A stretch of DNA of 39,105 nucleotides from Syntrophaceae bacterium UBA6255 (GTDB lineage: Bacteria > Desulfobacterota > Syntrophia > Syntrophales > Smithellaceae): the NCBI GenBank assembly GCA_002441205.1, contig DJVN01000277.1:1-39105 (forward strand), written 5' to 3'. The position numbers were made by a program, and so were the translations under genes. Positions 15,296-24,018 of this stretch are shown here, one piece after another; positions within the stretch are counted from its first letter, which is position 1, and each line of letters begins with the position of its first letter. The notes under the pieces are model-generated. The model did not search any database. It worked only from the letters and a program-made list of their open reading frames with translations, and was not told the origin of the DNA.

Positions 15296-15913
15296 TTATT
15301 TCTTTGAAACACCGAGATAACCTTGGGCTAAAGCTTTATTAACGTGTAAAACGCCCTTGTTCATGTCCTTCATGGGATAATCTGCTGTGATGACAGGCAG
15401 CGCATCTGCATCCGCCTGAGTTTTCACGATTGATCCGGCTGGAACATAATGTCCGTCAGCTATTTTCACACCCATCAGAATGACGCCGGGTTCGACAACA
15501 CAATTCTTCCCTACAATGGATTTAAAAATCAGCACTTGCATCCCGATAAATGTATCGTCCATAACCACCGCTGGTCCATGAATTTGAACCTGATGAGCCA
15601 GGGAGACTCTCTTTCCCACATAGACTGCATATTTCTTACCTTCCACTTCCATTTGATTTTTTTCAACCGGTTTCCCATTCAATTCCGTTTCCAGCGCGTG
15701 AATGACCACACCATCCTGAACATTGGAATCATCACCGACATGAAGCGGTTGTCCCTCATCACCGCGGACGCAAGCCGTGGGCGCCACCATGATGTTCTTG
15801 CCCAGGATAACATTGCCGATGACGGCCGCCAACGGATGTACAAACGTTCCCTCTCCTATAACCGGTTCGGATATTTTAGCGCAAAAATCTGTTTTTACAT
15901 TTTTCTCAATCAT
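15296..15913 (-). CDS. cam: gamma-class carbonic anhydrase, Cam type
   Basis: Left-handed beta-helix (hexapeptide) enzyme that interconverts CO2 and bicarbonate as a trimer. It matches Methanosarcina thermophila Cam closely: metal ligands H72, H107 and H112 (counterparts of His81, His117, His122), active-site R50, D52, E53, N64, Q66 and the proton-shuttle E75 (Cam Glu84) in HALETE, with the extra acidic loop absent from CamH-type homologues. Cam itself has a signal peptide; none is visible here, so it is probably cytoplasmic. The frame extends to ATG 15925, but the GGAGG inside that segment sits 5-6 bases before ATG 15913, fixing the start (205 residues). It may balance CO2/bicarbonate for carboxylases or decarboxylating oxidoreductases. 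Confidence 0.9.
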   Translation of the reverse strand: MIEKNVKTDFCAKISEPVIGEGTFVHPLAAVIGNVILGKNIMVAPTACVRGDEGQPLHVGDDSNVQDGVVIHALETELNGKPVEKNQMEVEGKKYAVYVGKRVSLAHQVQIHGPAVVMDDTFIGMQVLIFKSIVGKNCVVEPGVILMGVKIADGHYVPAGSIVKTQADADALPVITADYPMKDMNKGVLHVNKALAQGYLGVSKK

Positions 15914-15997
15914 TTTTTCCTCCATGTTTTTATACGTTATTCAGTATCGCCTGGCATTCGGACTGAAGTTCACCGTTCACCGTTCGCTATTTACTTT

Positions 15998-16618
15998 TCA
16001 CATTGAATGCTTTATTTTTTCTCTCTTCAGCAGATTATGCCAGACTTTTTTTACAGTCTTTTCAGTTTTAGAAATACTTTCCCTGTTATCAATGATAATA
16101 TCCGCAAGCTCTTTCTTTTTGTTGATTGGCATCTGGCTTTTCAATCGTTTTTCGGCTTCTTTCCTGCTGATATGATTGCGAGCAATCAATCGGCCGATCT
16201 GTTCCTCGGGTTCAATAACGACCAGGATCGTTAAATCAAACAGATGCTGTTTTTTACCTTCAAATAAAAGAGGAATATCCGACAGCACAATCGCGCGTTT
16301 CTCTTTTTTGCTTATTTTATCTAATTGAGAATGCCATTCCTGATAAACAAAAGGATGAACGATTTTATTAAGTTTAAAGAGTTTATTCTTATTGGCAAAT
16401 ACAATATTTCCCAGTTTGACCCGGTTAATTTTTTTGTCTTTCTGCAAAATTTCTTTGCCGAAATAATCCACAACTTTTTGCCACGCAGGTTTGCCGGGTT
16501 TCTGTACTTGGCGGGACAGTAAATCGAAATCTATTAAATGAGCCCCATTTTTAACAAAAAATCTCGCAACGGTTGATTTTCCGCAGGCGATTCCACCTGT
16601 CAGTCCTACATTCAACAT
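15998..16618 (-). CDS. coaE: dephospho-CoA kinase
   Basis: Last enzyme of CoA synthesis, phosphorylating the 3'-hydroxyl of dephospho-CoA with ATP. The P-loop GGIACGKST lies at residues 8-16, LIDFDLLSRQV holds the catalytic Asp region, VLSDIPLLFE is the CoA-binding-domain signature, and VVIEPEEQIGRLIARN carries the lid arginines. It has 206 residues, typical. It follows coaX by two bases, placing steps one and five of the CoA pathway in one transcription unit. Confidence 0.93.
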   Translation of the reverse strand: MLNVGLTGGIACGKSTVARFFVKNGAHLIDFDLLSRQVQKPGKPAWQKVVDYFGKEILQKDKKINRVKLGNIVFANKNKLFKLNKIVHPFVYQEWHSQLDKISKKEKRAIVLSDIPLLFEGKKQHLFDLTILVVIEPEEQIGRLIARNHISRKEAEKRLKSQMPINKKKELADIIIDNRESISKTEKTVKKVWHNLLKREKIKHSM

Positions 16619-16620
16619 AA

Positions 16621-17397
16621 TTATTTCTTGTTCAGGTCATAGATGATGCGCAAACCGTCCAAGGTCAGCATGTCTTCTATCTTTTCGATTGTTTTTGTTT
16701 CCGGCGCTATGACATTCGCCAAACCTCCTGTGGCTATGACCAAAGGATTCGTTTTAATTTCCGCTTTCATTCTGGTGACAATTCCGTCAACCAATCCTGC
16801 GTAACCGAACATAATTCCCGCCTGAATTGCGCTGACCGTGTCTTTGGTAATGACGGTTTTCGGTTTGCTGAATTCAACACGGGGCAATTTTGACGCTCTT
16901 TCAAATAGGGCCTCAATGGAAATAACTATTCCCGGAGCAATGCATCCGCCCATATATTCTCCTTTGGGAGAAACATAATCAAACGTTGTCGCCGTGCCAA
17001 AATCAACGATGATAGATTCTTTACGATACTTATTATAAGCGGCAACAGCATTGACAATTCTGTCGGCACCTACTTCTTTAGGATTATCATAAAAAATGGG
17101 CATGCCTGTTTTGATCCCCGGACCGACGATCAACGGTTTTACGTTAAAATATTTAAAGCAAAGAGGCTCTAGAATATTGAGCATCGGAGGAACCACGCAG
17201 GAGATGATAATTGCCGTTACCGACTTAAATTCCTTGGCTTTCATCCTGCTGGACTGATATAAGTTATAAATCAGCACGCCGTATTCATCGACCGTATGAT
17301 CTATTTCCGTCCGTATTCGCCAATCATGCAAAAGATTCTTTTCATCATAAAGTCCCAGAACGGTATTGGTATTGCCTACATCAATGACTAGAAGCAT
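16621..17397 (-). CDS. coaX: type III pantothenate kinase
   Basis: ASKHA-fold kinase that phosphorylates pantothenate, the first step of CoA synthesis; type III enzymes are not feedback-inhibited by CoA and need a monovalent cation. MLLVIDVGNTNTVLGLYD at the N terminus is the phosphate-1 motif, VGADRIVNAVAAY and VDFGTATTFDYV are the phosphate-2/pantothenate motifs, and ATGGLA near residue 232 is the adenosine motif. The 258-residue length is usual. AAGGTGA overlapping the birA end serves ATG 17397; the gap to birA is six bases. The common birA-coaX pairing supports the call. Confidence 0.95.
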   Translation of the reverse strand: MLLVIDVGNTNTVLGLYDEKNLLHDWRIRTEIDHTVDEYGVLIYNLYQSSRMKAKEFKSVTAIIISCVVPPMLNILEPLCFKYFNVKPLIVGPGIKTGMPIFYDNPKEVGADRIVNAVAAYNKYRKESIIVDFGTATTFDYVSPKGEYMGGCIAPGIVISIEALFERASKLPRVEFSKPKTVITKDTVSAIQAGIMFGYAGLVDGIVTRMKAEIKTNPLVIATGGLANVIAPETKTIEKIEDMLTLDGLRIIYDLNKK

Positions 17398-17403
17398 ATT
17401 TTT

Positions 17404-18192
17404 TCACCTTATTATTGTAGCATCTCCTGCCGAGACTTTTATTTCTTTGTTGTCTTCAGAAAGCAGGATTAAAGAGCCTTCATCATCCAGGTCAACCGCC
17501 TTCCCTTTTATGCTTTCTTTCCCGAATTTAACCTGAACCATCTGACCTATCATCGTTGTCAATGCAATCCATTTTTGTTTAATGGGGCTAAATCCTTTTT
17601 GTAGTTGCTGTTTATACCATTTTTCCAGATTTTCATAGAGGCTAATTATCAACTCCTGACGGTCAATTTCTCTGCCGCTTTCCATAGCCAAGGATGTGGC
17701 AATATTCCGAATTTCTTCCGGAAATTGGTTGTATTTAATATTAACGTTAATGCCGATGCCCAGAACAATAAAATCTACCTTTCCTCCGTTCATCTTCGCC
17801 ACAGAGAGAATGCCGCAGACTTTTTTATTATTAATCATTACATCATTGGGCCATTTAAGCTCTATTTGACCGGGACAGTAAATATCCAGAACTTCAGCTA
17901 CAGCGACACCTGCCATGATTGGAATTCCGGAAGCGTTGAATGATTCAATTTGCGGTCTCAAAATAAGAGATGTGTATATGTTTAATCCGGGAGGAGAATG
18001 CCACGACCTCTGACATCGCCCCTTCCCAGCGATCTGACTGTCGGCAATAACAACAGTTCCCTCTGGTACGCCGGCAATGCCTAAAGAAAAGGCGTCATCA
18101 TTAGTTGATATGGTTTCAGATTGACAATGAAGAGAATGACCGAAGAATTTTCCGTCAAAATTTTCTTTTAATACTTCTGAATTCCAATACAT
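17404..18192 (-). CDS. birA: biotin--[acetyl-CoA-carboxylase] ligase, single-function
   Basis: Activates biotin to biotinyl-AMP and attaches it to carboxyl-carrier lysines. The motif ETISTNDDA is at 26-34, AGKGRCQRSW at 55-64 is the biotinyl-AMP loop (GxGRxxRxW), and K113 in KWPND is the catalytic lysine; GIGINVN follows. The C-terminal SH3-like domain is present (residues about 212-262). At 262 residues it lacks the N-terminal DNA-binding helix-turn-helix of E. coli BirA, so it should not be a repressor. It lies 47 bases downstream of nadC and six bases before coaX. Confidence 0.93.
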   Translation of the reverse strand: MYWNSEVLKENFDGKFFGHSLHCQSETISTNDDAFSLGIAGVPEGTVVIADSQIAGKGRCQRSWHSPPGLNIYTSLILRPQIESFNASGIPIMAGVAVAEVLDIYCPGQIELKWPNDVMINNKKVCGILSVAKMNGGKVDFIVLGIGINVNIKYNQFPEEIRNIATSLAMESGREIDRQELIISLYENLEKWYKQQLQKGFSPIKQKWIALTTMIGQMVQVKFGKESIKGKAVDLDDEGSLILLSEDNKEIKVSAGDATIIR

Positions 18193-18239
18193 AAGATAAG
18201 AACTGTTTTGCGCTTTATTTGTTTCTCATGATTCTATGA

Positions 18240-19073
18240 TTAACAGGCCTTGATTTTCAAAGAAATGTCCGCGGCACGAACGGAATGAGTTAGTTCTCCA
18301 ACGGAAATAAAATCCACGCCGGTTGCAGCAATATCCGTTACATTCTTCAGGCTGACATTGCCGGATGCTTCAAGAAAAGCACGCCCCGCTACAAAGGATA
18401 CGGCTCTTTTCATGGCTGAAACGCTCATATTATCCAGCATGATAATATCGGCGCCGCAATCGACGGCCTCACGGACTTCATCCAAATTCCGGGTTTCCAC
18501 TTCGATTTTCATGGAACGCGAAAGTTTCTTTCTTTGCGCGTTTACCGCCGCTGTGATCCCGCCTGCGGCCTCGATGTGATTATCTTTGATGAGCACACCG
18601 TCGTAAAGACCGAACCGGTGATTTTGTCCTCCGCCGGTTTTGACCGCCATTTTATCCAGAACGCGCAATCCGGGAACGGTTTTGCGTGTATCGAGAATTC
18701 TGGCTTTCGTTTTACGAACCGCCCTGACATACCGGTGGGTCAGCGTGGCAATGCCGCACATCCGCTGTAAAAAATTCAGGGAAACTCTTTCAGCCATTAA
18801 TATGGATGCCAGGCTTCCTGATACTTCAGCTATGATGTCGCCTCTTTTAACCTTACTTCCGTCCTTTATGAATTTTTTAACGTTGATGTTTTGATCAAGA
18901 CATTTAAATGTAGCCTCAAAAATATTTATGCCAGCCAGGACGAAAACATCTTTGGCCATAGCCAGAGCGCTTCCCTTCTTTTGAGTACTGACGGTGGCAT
19001 GCGTTGTAATATCGCCTGCGCCTAAATCTTCGCGAAGCGAGTTCTTGATAATTTCTGATATGATTTTTTCCAT
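18240..19073 (-). CDS. nadC: nicotinate-nucleotide diphosphorylase (carboxylating), quinolinate phosphoribosyltransferase
   Basis: Converts quinolinate and PRPP to nicotinate mononucleotide, CO2 and PPi in de novo NAD synthesis. LREDLGAGDITT at residues 14-25 starts the N-terminal domain; RVSLNFLQRMCGIAT, LDTRKTVPGLR, KTGGGQNHRFGLYD and LIKDNHI carry the substrate-binding Arg, Lys and His residues; IMLDNM and SVGELTHS close the barrel. The 277 residues are typical. Its ATG overlaps the valS stop by one base, so it is co-expressed with the valyl-tRNA synthetase. Confidence 0.95.
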   Translation of the reverse strand: MEKIISEIIKNSLREDLGAGDITTHATVSTQKKGSALAMAKDVFVLAGINIFEATFKCLDQNINVKKFIKDGSKVKRGDIIAEVSGSLASILMAERVSLNFLQRMCGIATLTHRYVRAVRKTKARILDTRKTVPGLRVLDKMAVKTGGGQNHRFGLYDGVLIKDNHIEAAGGITAAVNAQRKKLSRSMKIEVETRNLDEVREAVDCGADIIMLDNMSVSAMKRAVSFVAGRAFLEASGNVSLKNVTDIAATGVDFISVGELTHSVRAADISLKIKAC

Positions 19074-21730
19074 TAGGCGGACATACCTTTTAATTTCTTA
19101 AGCGCTGCCTCCAGCGTATTAAATTTCTTCTGGAACTCTTTTACTTTATCTTCTTCTTTTTGAATAATTTCCGGTGCGGCTTTGCTCATAAAGTCACGAT
19201 TGACGAGTTTTTTTAAGCTCTGTTGCAGGTCCCTGGACAATTTGTTCAGTTCTTTTTCCAACCTCGTTGCCTCACTAGAAATATCCACAATCCCTGCCAG
19301 AGGAACGAAAATCTTTGTGGCGCCGATCACCGCCGTTGCAACTCCCTTGGGTTCAACAGCGTTAATTTCCACGTTCAGCGATTCCAAATTAGCTAAATTC
19401 AAGATATAGCCTTTATGCGTTTCAATCATTTTTCTATTCGTTTCATCGGCTGCGGAAATCAGCACCTTCAGCTGTTGTGAGGGCGCGATACGCATTTCAC
19501 CGCGTATGTTGCGGATCGATGTAATGATATCCATAATCATTTCCATTGCCTTTTCCGCTGAGTCATTTTTCCAGTCTTCTTGAACAACGGGGAAAGGAGT
19601 GACCATAATAGAATTATGATCGCTGCCTCTCAAAACATGCCATAGTTCTTCCGTTAAAAATGGCATGAATGGATGGAGCAGCTGCAACATTTTCTGAAAT
19701 ACTTCATACAGAGTTTTCTGCGCCGACCGTCTTTTTGCCGGAGTAGATTTTCCATAAAACACCGGTTTGCTTAATTCAAGATACCAGTCACAGAGTTCAT
19801 GCCAGATAAAGCGGTAAAGCGCGGCGGCCGCTTCATTGAAATGATATTCATCCAAACTTCGCGTTATTTCTTCAATAACTTTATATAATTTTGCCCTGAT
19901 CCATTTATCCGGCAACGAATCATCCGTTTCAAGAGATGATGTTTCATCATAATCTTCCAGATTCGCGAAAGTTAACTTTGAAGCGTTCCAGATTTTATTG
20001 ACAAAATATTTGTATCCTTCAATCCGTTCCGGCGAAAGACGCACATCACGTCCCTGCGCTGTGTAAGCGGCCAGTGTAAATCTAAAAGCGTCAGTGCCAT
20101 ATTGATCAATCATTAAAAGAGGATCGATGATATTGCCTTTCGATTTACTCATTTTTTCGCCTTTTTCGTCACGAACGAGCGCATGCAGATAAACATGTTT
20201 AAAGGGTACATCCTTCATGACGTAAATGCCCATCATCATCATACGCGCAACCCAGAAGAACAGGATATCAAAACCGGTAATTAACAGTGAAGTGGGATAA
20301 AATGTTTTTAATGCTTTCGTTTTTTCCGGCCATCCCAATGTTGAAAACGGCCAGAGCGCGGAACTGAACCAGGTATCCAGAACATCATCGTCCTGTTTGA
20401 GAGATGTGCCGCTGCAGTCGGGACACTTGTCGGGATCCGTTGTGGCCACGATGACTTTTTTACATCCCTCACAATACCAGACGGGAATGCGGTGTCCCCA
20501 CCACAACTGACGTGAAATGCACCAGTCGCGGATGTTGTTCATCCAGTCGAAATAAGTGGCTTCCCACGTTTTGGGAACAATTTTTGTTTTTCCCTTCGCC
20601 ACCGCAGAAATGGCCTGTTTGGCGAGAGGTTTTATTTTGATAAACCACTGTTTGGAGACCATCGGTTCGATGTCGGTCTTACAGCGGTAACACTGCCCCA
20701 CATTGTGCGCGTAAGGCTCCGTGCTAACCAGGTAACCGCCCATTTCCAGATCGGCGATGACATTTTTGCGGGCTTCATAACGATCCTGTCCTTTATAAGC
20801 GCCGCCGCATTCGTTGATAATTCCCATGCCATCCATGATGGAGATGATTTCCAGATTGTGACGCTGAGCCATGGCAAAGTCATTGGGGTCCGAGCCCGGA
20901 GTAATTTTTACGGCGCCGGAGCCGAAATCCATCGTCACATAATCATCGCAAATAATGGGGATTTTTTTGTTAACTAAGGGCAGAATGACAAATTTACCGA
21001 CCAGATCTCTGTAGCGAAAATCCAGGGGATTGACAGCAACCGCCGTGTCTCCCAGCATCGTCTCCGGTCGCGTAGTTGCCACAATAATATCGCCACTACC
21101 GTCAGCCAGCGGATAACGGATATTCCAGAGGAAACTCTGATCCTGTTTGAATTCCACTTCCAGATCGGAAATCGCCGTATGACAGCGCGGACACCAGTTG
21201 ACGATGTAGTCGCCCTGATAGATCATGCCTTCATCGTAAAGACGCACAAAGACTTCGCGTACCGCGTGGGATAATCCTTCATCCATCGTAAAACGTTCTC
21301 TATCCCAATCGCATGAACAACCGAGTCGTTTTAACTGATTAATGATAACGCCACCGTATTGTTCCCGCCATTTCCAAACACGCGCAATGAATTTCTCACG
21401 CCCGAGCTCGTGACGAGATGTCCCCTCTTTGAGGAGTTGTTGTTCCACTACGTTTTGTGTGGCAATTCCGGCATGATCCGTTCCCGGCATCCAAAGCGTA
21501 TTGTACCCTTGCATTCTTTTGAATCGAATGATAATATCCTGCAACGTATTGTTCAGGGCATGTCCCATATGCAGCATTCCCGTTACATTGGGAGGCGGAA
21601 TAACGATGGAAAAAGGCGAAGCTTCGCTTTTATCCTGTGCATGAAAATAATTATTTCTTAACCAGTATTCATATAATCTTTTTTCGACATCGGCCGGCTC
21701 AAAAGCCTTGCCTAACTCTCTTTTTACCAT
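19073..21730 (-). CDS. valS: valyl-tRNA synthetase
   Basis: Class I aminoacyl-tRNA synthetase charging tRNA-Val. The HIGH-type motif is HMGH at residues 54-57 (PPPNVTGMLHMGH), KMSKS appears in GEKMSKSKGN, and the editing CP1 domain includes TTRPETMLGDTAV. Zinc-binding-like cysteine pairs occur in NWCPRCH, QCYRCK and the CEGC/CPDC pair. The last 65 residues form the ValS coiled coil. ATG 21730 (MVKRELGKAFEP) gives 885 residues; AAGGAG lies 12 bases upstream, a rather long spacing. The frame stays open to 21793, but that part is non-coding in character. Confidence 0.96.
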   Translation of the reverse strand: MVKRELGKAFEPADVEKRLYEYWLRNNYFHAQDKSEASPFSIVIPPPNVTGMLHMGHALNNTLQDIIIRFKRMQGYNTLWMPGTDHAGIATQNVVEQQLLKEGTSRHELGREKFIARVWKWREQYGGVIINQLKRLGCSCDWDRERFTMDEGLSHAVREVFVRLYDEGMIYQGDYIVNWCPRCHTAISDLEVEFKQDQSFLWNIRYPLADGSGDIIVATTRPETMLGDTAVAVNPLDFRYRDLVGKFVILPLVNKKIPIICDDYVTMDFGSGAVKITPGSDPNDFAMAQRHNLEIISIMDGMGIINECGGAYKGQDRYEARKNVIADLEMGGYLVSTEPYAHNVGQCYRCKTDIEPMVSKQWFIKIKPLAKQAISAVAKGKTKIVPKTWEATYFDWMNNIRDWCISRQLWWGHRIPVWYCEGCKKVIVATTDPDKCPDCSGTSLKQDDDVLDTWFSSALWPFSTLGWPEKTKALKTFYPTSLLITGFDILFFWVARMMMMGIYVMKDVPFKHVYLHALVRDEKGEKMSKSKGNIIDPLLMIDQYGTDAFRFTLAAYTAQGRDVRLSPERIEGYKYFVNKIWNASKLTFANLEDYDETSSLETDDSLPDKWIRAKLYKVIEEITRSLDEYHFNEAAAALYRFIWHELCDWYLELSKPVFYGKSTPAKRRSAQKTLYEVFQKMLQLLHPFMPFLTEELWHVLRGSDHNSIMVTPFPVVQEDWKNDSAEKAMEMIMDIITSIRNIRGEMRIAPSQQLKVLISAADETNRKMIETHKGYILNLANLESLNVEINAVEPKGVATAVIGATKIFVPLAGIVDISSEATRLEKELNKLSRDLQQSLKKLVNRDFMSKAAPEIIQKEEDKVKEFQKKFNTLEAALKKLKGMSA

Positions 21731-21830
21731 TTGAAAATTACACTCCTTAAATCTAATACAGTATAATGCCGATACCGTTCGACTTATTACCAAATCCGCT
21801 TCACTACATTCTCGGAATTGGAGTCTAATT

Positions 21831-21850
21831 AAAAAAGGGCTTTACGCCCT
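21831..21850 (-). terminator. intrinsic terminator of the SLH/TPR lipoprotein gene
   Basis: On the minus strand, AGGGC (21850-21846) and GCCCT (21840-21836) pair around a GTAAA loop and are followed by TTTTTAATT. It lies 36 bases after the lipoprotein stop and isolates that gene from valS. Confidence 0.68.
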
Positions 21851-21885
21851 ATCTTTATATAATACTTTATATTTCAATAAGTTAA

Positions 21886-23094
21886 TTAATTTATCTTCAA
21901 CACTTCCTTAAGCTTGGCAATGATGAAGATAGCTTCAACTCCAGACAACGGTTTTAGTGGGCCAAATTCACCGGTTTTAACATTCTTTGCTTCCATAATT
22001 CCCCGCGAGGTAACGGAAATAATAGCGTTGAAATAAGGCATATCTGCAGGAACGTCTGGAAATAATGATTTTGAATTAACATACCTGCCCGCCAAATCCT
22101 TTTCTCCCGTAACCTTTATTAACACATCCTCCAGGATGATGGCGAATTCACCGCGGGAGATAATTTCTTCAGGATTAAATTTACCTTTGGGGTTATTTTC
22201 CAAACCTTTGACCCCCGTTTCCAGAACGCCTTCTATATGCGTCTGAAACGGGTGCTCCATGATATCATGAGCCCATATTTTCATGGGTGGAGGTTCAATA
22301 GGAAATGTTTCAGTGAAAACTTGTCCCGTTATTTTTTCTTCCTTAATAATTTCCGTTTCTTTCTCTTGTTCATTCTGAGCTTTAGGAACATGTTTCTCAT
22401 AAAGCTCTTTTATTTTTAATTCCTCCATTAATAAGGCGGCAGTCTCCGCCCTGGTTAGTCTTTCCGTAAGAGCGATTTTTTTTCCTGTCTGACTAGTCGG
22501 ATTGGCTTTTTGCACTTCTTGTAAAAAATTTATCTGATTCGTTGCATCGTCAATATGATCCGTTTTTAATTTAATAACTGTGGCAAACATTTTACGGGCC
22601 CTGTTAAACTCCAGGGCTTCTTTGTACGCCAGCCCCATATAATAATACGCAGGCGCGTATTTATAATCAATTAAAACCGCTTCATCAAATTGATTCTTTG
22701 CTGAATCAAGCCATTTAATATCCGATTTATTAGAGGTATGATAACGAATTCCGGCCACATAGACAAAAAGTTTCTCATCGTCGCTCTGAGCCTTTTTAAA
22801 TCCTTCCACAAGATTATCAGAAGCCGCTGCCAACTTCCCGGTGCAAATATTGATGAGCGCCATACCCGTGTAAGCTTTGGAATATTTGGCGTCCACCTGG
22901 GTCGCCATTTTGAATGATCTTCTGGCGTCAGAATATTTTCCCAATTCAAGAAGTTTTAAGCCGGTATAGGTATGATGATCCGGTGTATCAAGCTGGCTTA
23001 CCGCAATTCTTTCCTGCGTTACGCATGAAATTACAAAAACAACAACGCACAAAATACACGGGATAATCGGAGTTGTGATTTTATCACGTTTCAT
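21886..23094 (-). CDS. TPR lipoprotein with C-terminal SLH-like repeats
   Basis: A 402-residue exported protein. The N terminus (MKRDK, hydrophobic stretch, VFVISC) is a lipoprotein signal with lipid-site Cys24. Residues about 35-195 are TPR-like (YTGLKLLELGKYSDARRSF, YAPAYYYMGLAYKEALEF). The C-terminal half carries S-layer-homology-like units: LTRAETAALLMEELKI, then FNPEEIISRGEFAIILEDVL, LFPDVPADMPYFNAIISVTS and FGPLKPLSGVEAIFIIAKL. SLH modules bind cell-wall or secondary polymers, so it may bridge the outer membrane and peptidoglycan. GTG 23112 and ATG 23103 are in-frame alternatives; GGAAG spacing favours ATG 23094. The function is not recognised. Confidence 0.75.
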   Translation of the reverse strand: MKRDKITTPIIPCILCVVVFVISCVTQERIAVSQLDTPDHHTYTGLKLLELGKYSDARRSFKMATQVDAKYSKAYTGMALINICTGKLAAASDNLVEGFKKAQSDDEKLFVYVAGIRYHTSNKSDIKWLDSAKNQFDEAVLIDYKYAPAYYYMGLAYKEALEFNRARKMFATVIKLKTDHIDDATNQINFLQEVQKANPTSQTGKKIALTERLTRAETAALLMEELKIKELYEKHVPKAQNEQEKETEIIKEEKITGQVFTETFPIEPPPMKIWAHDIMEHPFQTHIEGVLETGVKGLENNPKGKFNPEEIISRGEFAIILEDVLIKVTGEKDLAGRYVNSKSLFPDVPADMPYFNAIISVTSRGIMEAKNVKTGEFGPLKPLSGVEAIFIIAKLKEVLKIN

Positions 23095-23127
23095 AACAGT
23101 CATTTCTTCCACAAACTGATTGATCTA

Positions 23128-23154
23128 ATTATATTTAGAACAAGTTTAAGTCAA
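23128..23154 (-). promoter_or_regulatory. possible promoter of the SLH/TPR lipoprotein
   Basis: On the minus strand, TTGACT (23154-23149) precedes a perfect TATAAT (23133-23128), but the spacer is only 15 bases, short for sigma-70. Confidence 0.3.
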
Positions 23155-23267
23155 GCAATATTGCAGTCCGTTAAAAAGCATTATAAACAGACTCTCTCAA
23201 CTTATAAAGGTTCCTTTTAAGTTAAATAAGTGGTTTTTCTAAAATTTTACTGACTGGAGATAACACT

Positions 23268-23900
23268 TTACCACTCCATCCCCTTCTTTATTAAAAACTT
23301 TTGCGCAAAATGATTACCCAGTTTTGCCGCTTTTTTTATGTCTGCCATTGCTTTTTTTAGCTGTCCAAGATTATTATAGGCAAAGCCACGGTAAAGATAT
23401 GCATCTATATATATCGGGTTAAGCTTAATCGCTCTGTTATAATTTACAATAGCCTTTTTATAATCGCCAAGTTCATCATATATATTTCCACGATAGAAAT
23501 AGGCCTCCATATTTTGCGGGTTTATTTTTATTGCTTTATCAAAAGCATTTAATGCTTCATCCCATTTTTTATCATCAAAAGCTTCGTAACCTGTTTTTAG
23601 CCAATCAAAATCATCGCGTCCTTCTATAACACTATTCCCTTCGACTGGTTTTTCTTTGTCATCACCGTCTTCTTCATCCTCCGCATTTTCCAATACGATC
23701 TTATGTTTAGCCAACTTTCGATATAATTTTTCATCTTCCTTTAATAACTCATCCGAGTATTTTATTTTTTTTAACTTATCATTTTGAGATAAATTCCAGC
23801 TATTTTTTAAAGGGGAATATACGATGGGTGCTTTTGAACAGCTATTCATCAAGAATAGAGCAGCTAAAATGAATAGTAATAACCCGCGGCACACTTTCAT
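23268..23900 (-). CDS. TPR-repeat lipoprotein
   Basis: A 210-residue protein with a signal sequence ending LFLMNSC (lipid-site Cys21, a weak lipobox), an acidic linker (ENAEDEEDGDDKEK, about residues 72-85) and three TPR units from about residue 100: WLKTGYEAFDDKKWDEALNA, AYFYRGNIYDELGDYKKAI and AYLYRGFAYNNLGQLKKAM. TPRs build protein-binding scaffolds, so it probably assembles partners at the envelope. GGAGAAGG before ATG 23900 fixes the start; the frame is open further upstream without support. It lies downstream of the DUF6982-like gene with a 118-base gap. No specific function is recognised. Confidence 0.78.
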   Translation of the reverse strand: MKVCRGLLLFILAALFLMNSCSKAPIVYSPLKNSWNLSQNDKLKKIKYSDELLKEDEKLYRKLAKHKIVLENAEDEEDGDDKEKPVEGNSVIEGRDDFDWLKTGYEAFDDKKWDEALNAFDKAIKINPQNMEAYFYRGNIYDELGDYKKAIVNYNRAIKLNPIYIDAYLYRGFAYNNLGQLKKAMADIKKAAKLGNHFAQKFLIKKGMEW

Positions 23901-24018
23901 ATGACCTTCTCCTTTTTTTAATGTACCATAAATATAACAAAGCGCAAAACAGGAATTTAATATTTGATTATTTTTGAGAAGGTTGTACGGATATCTAAAG
24001 ATATATAAATAAAAAAAG

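Noticed and set aside
15968..15987. Short tandem repeat GTTCACC-GTTCACC-GTTCGC
   Set aside because: Only two full units; too short to support an operator or minisatellite.
15449..16006. 185-codon plus-strand open frame opposite the carbonic anhydrase
   Set aside because: The minus-strand gene has a complete set of catalytic residues; the plus frame is low-complexity and lacks a ribosome site.
21731..21793. N-terminal extension of valS
   Set aside because: The family start is at ATG 21730 behind AAGGAG, and the upstream codons have no conserved pattern.
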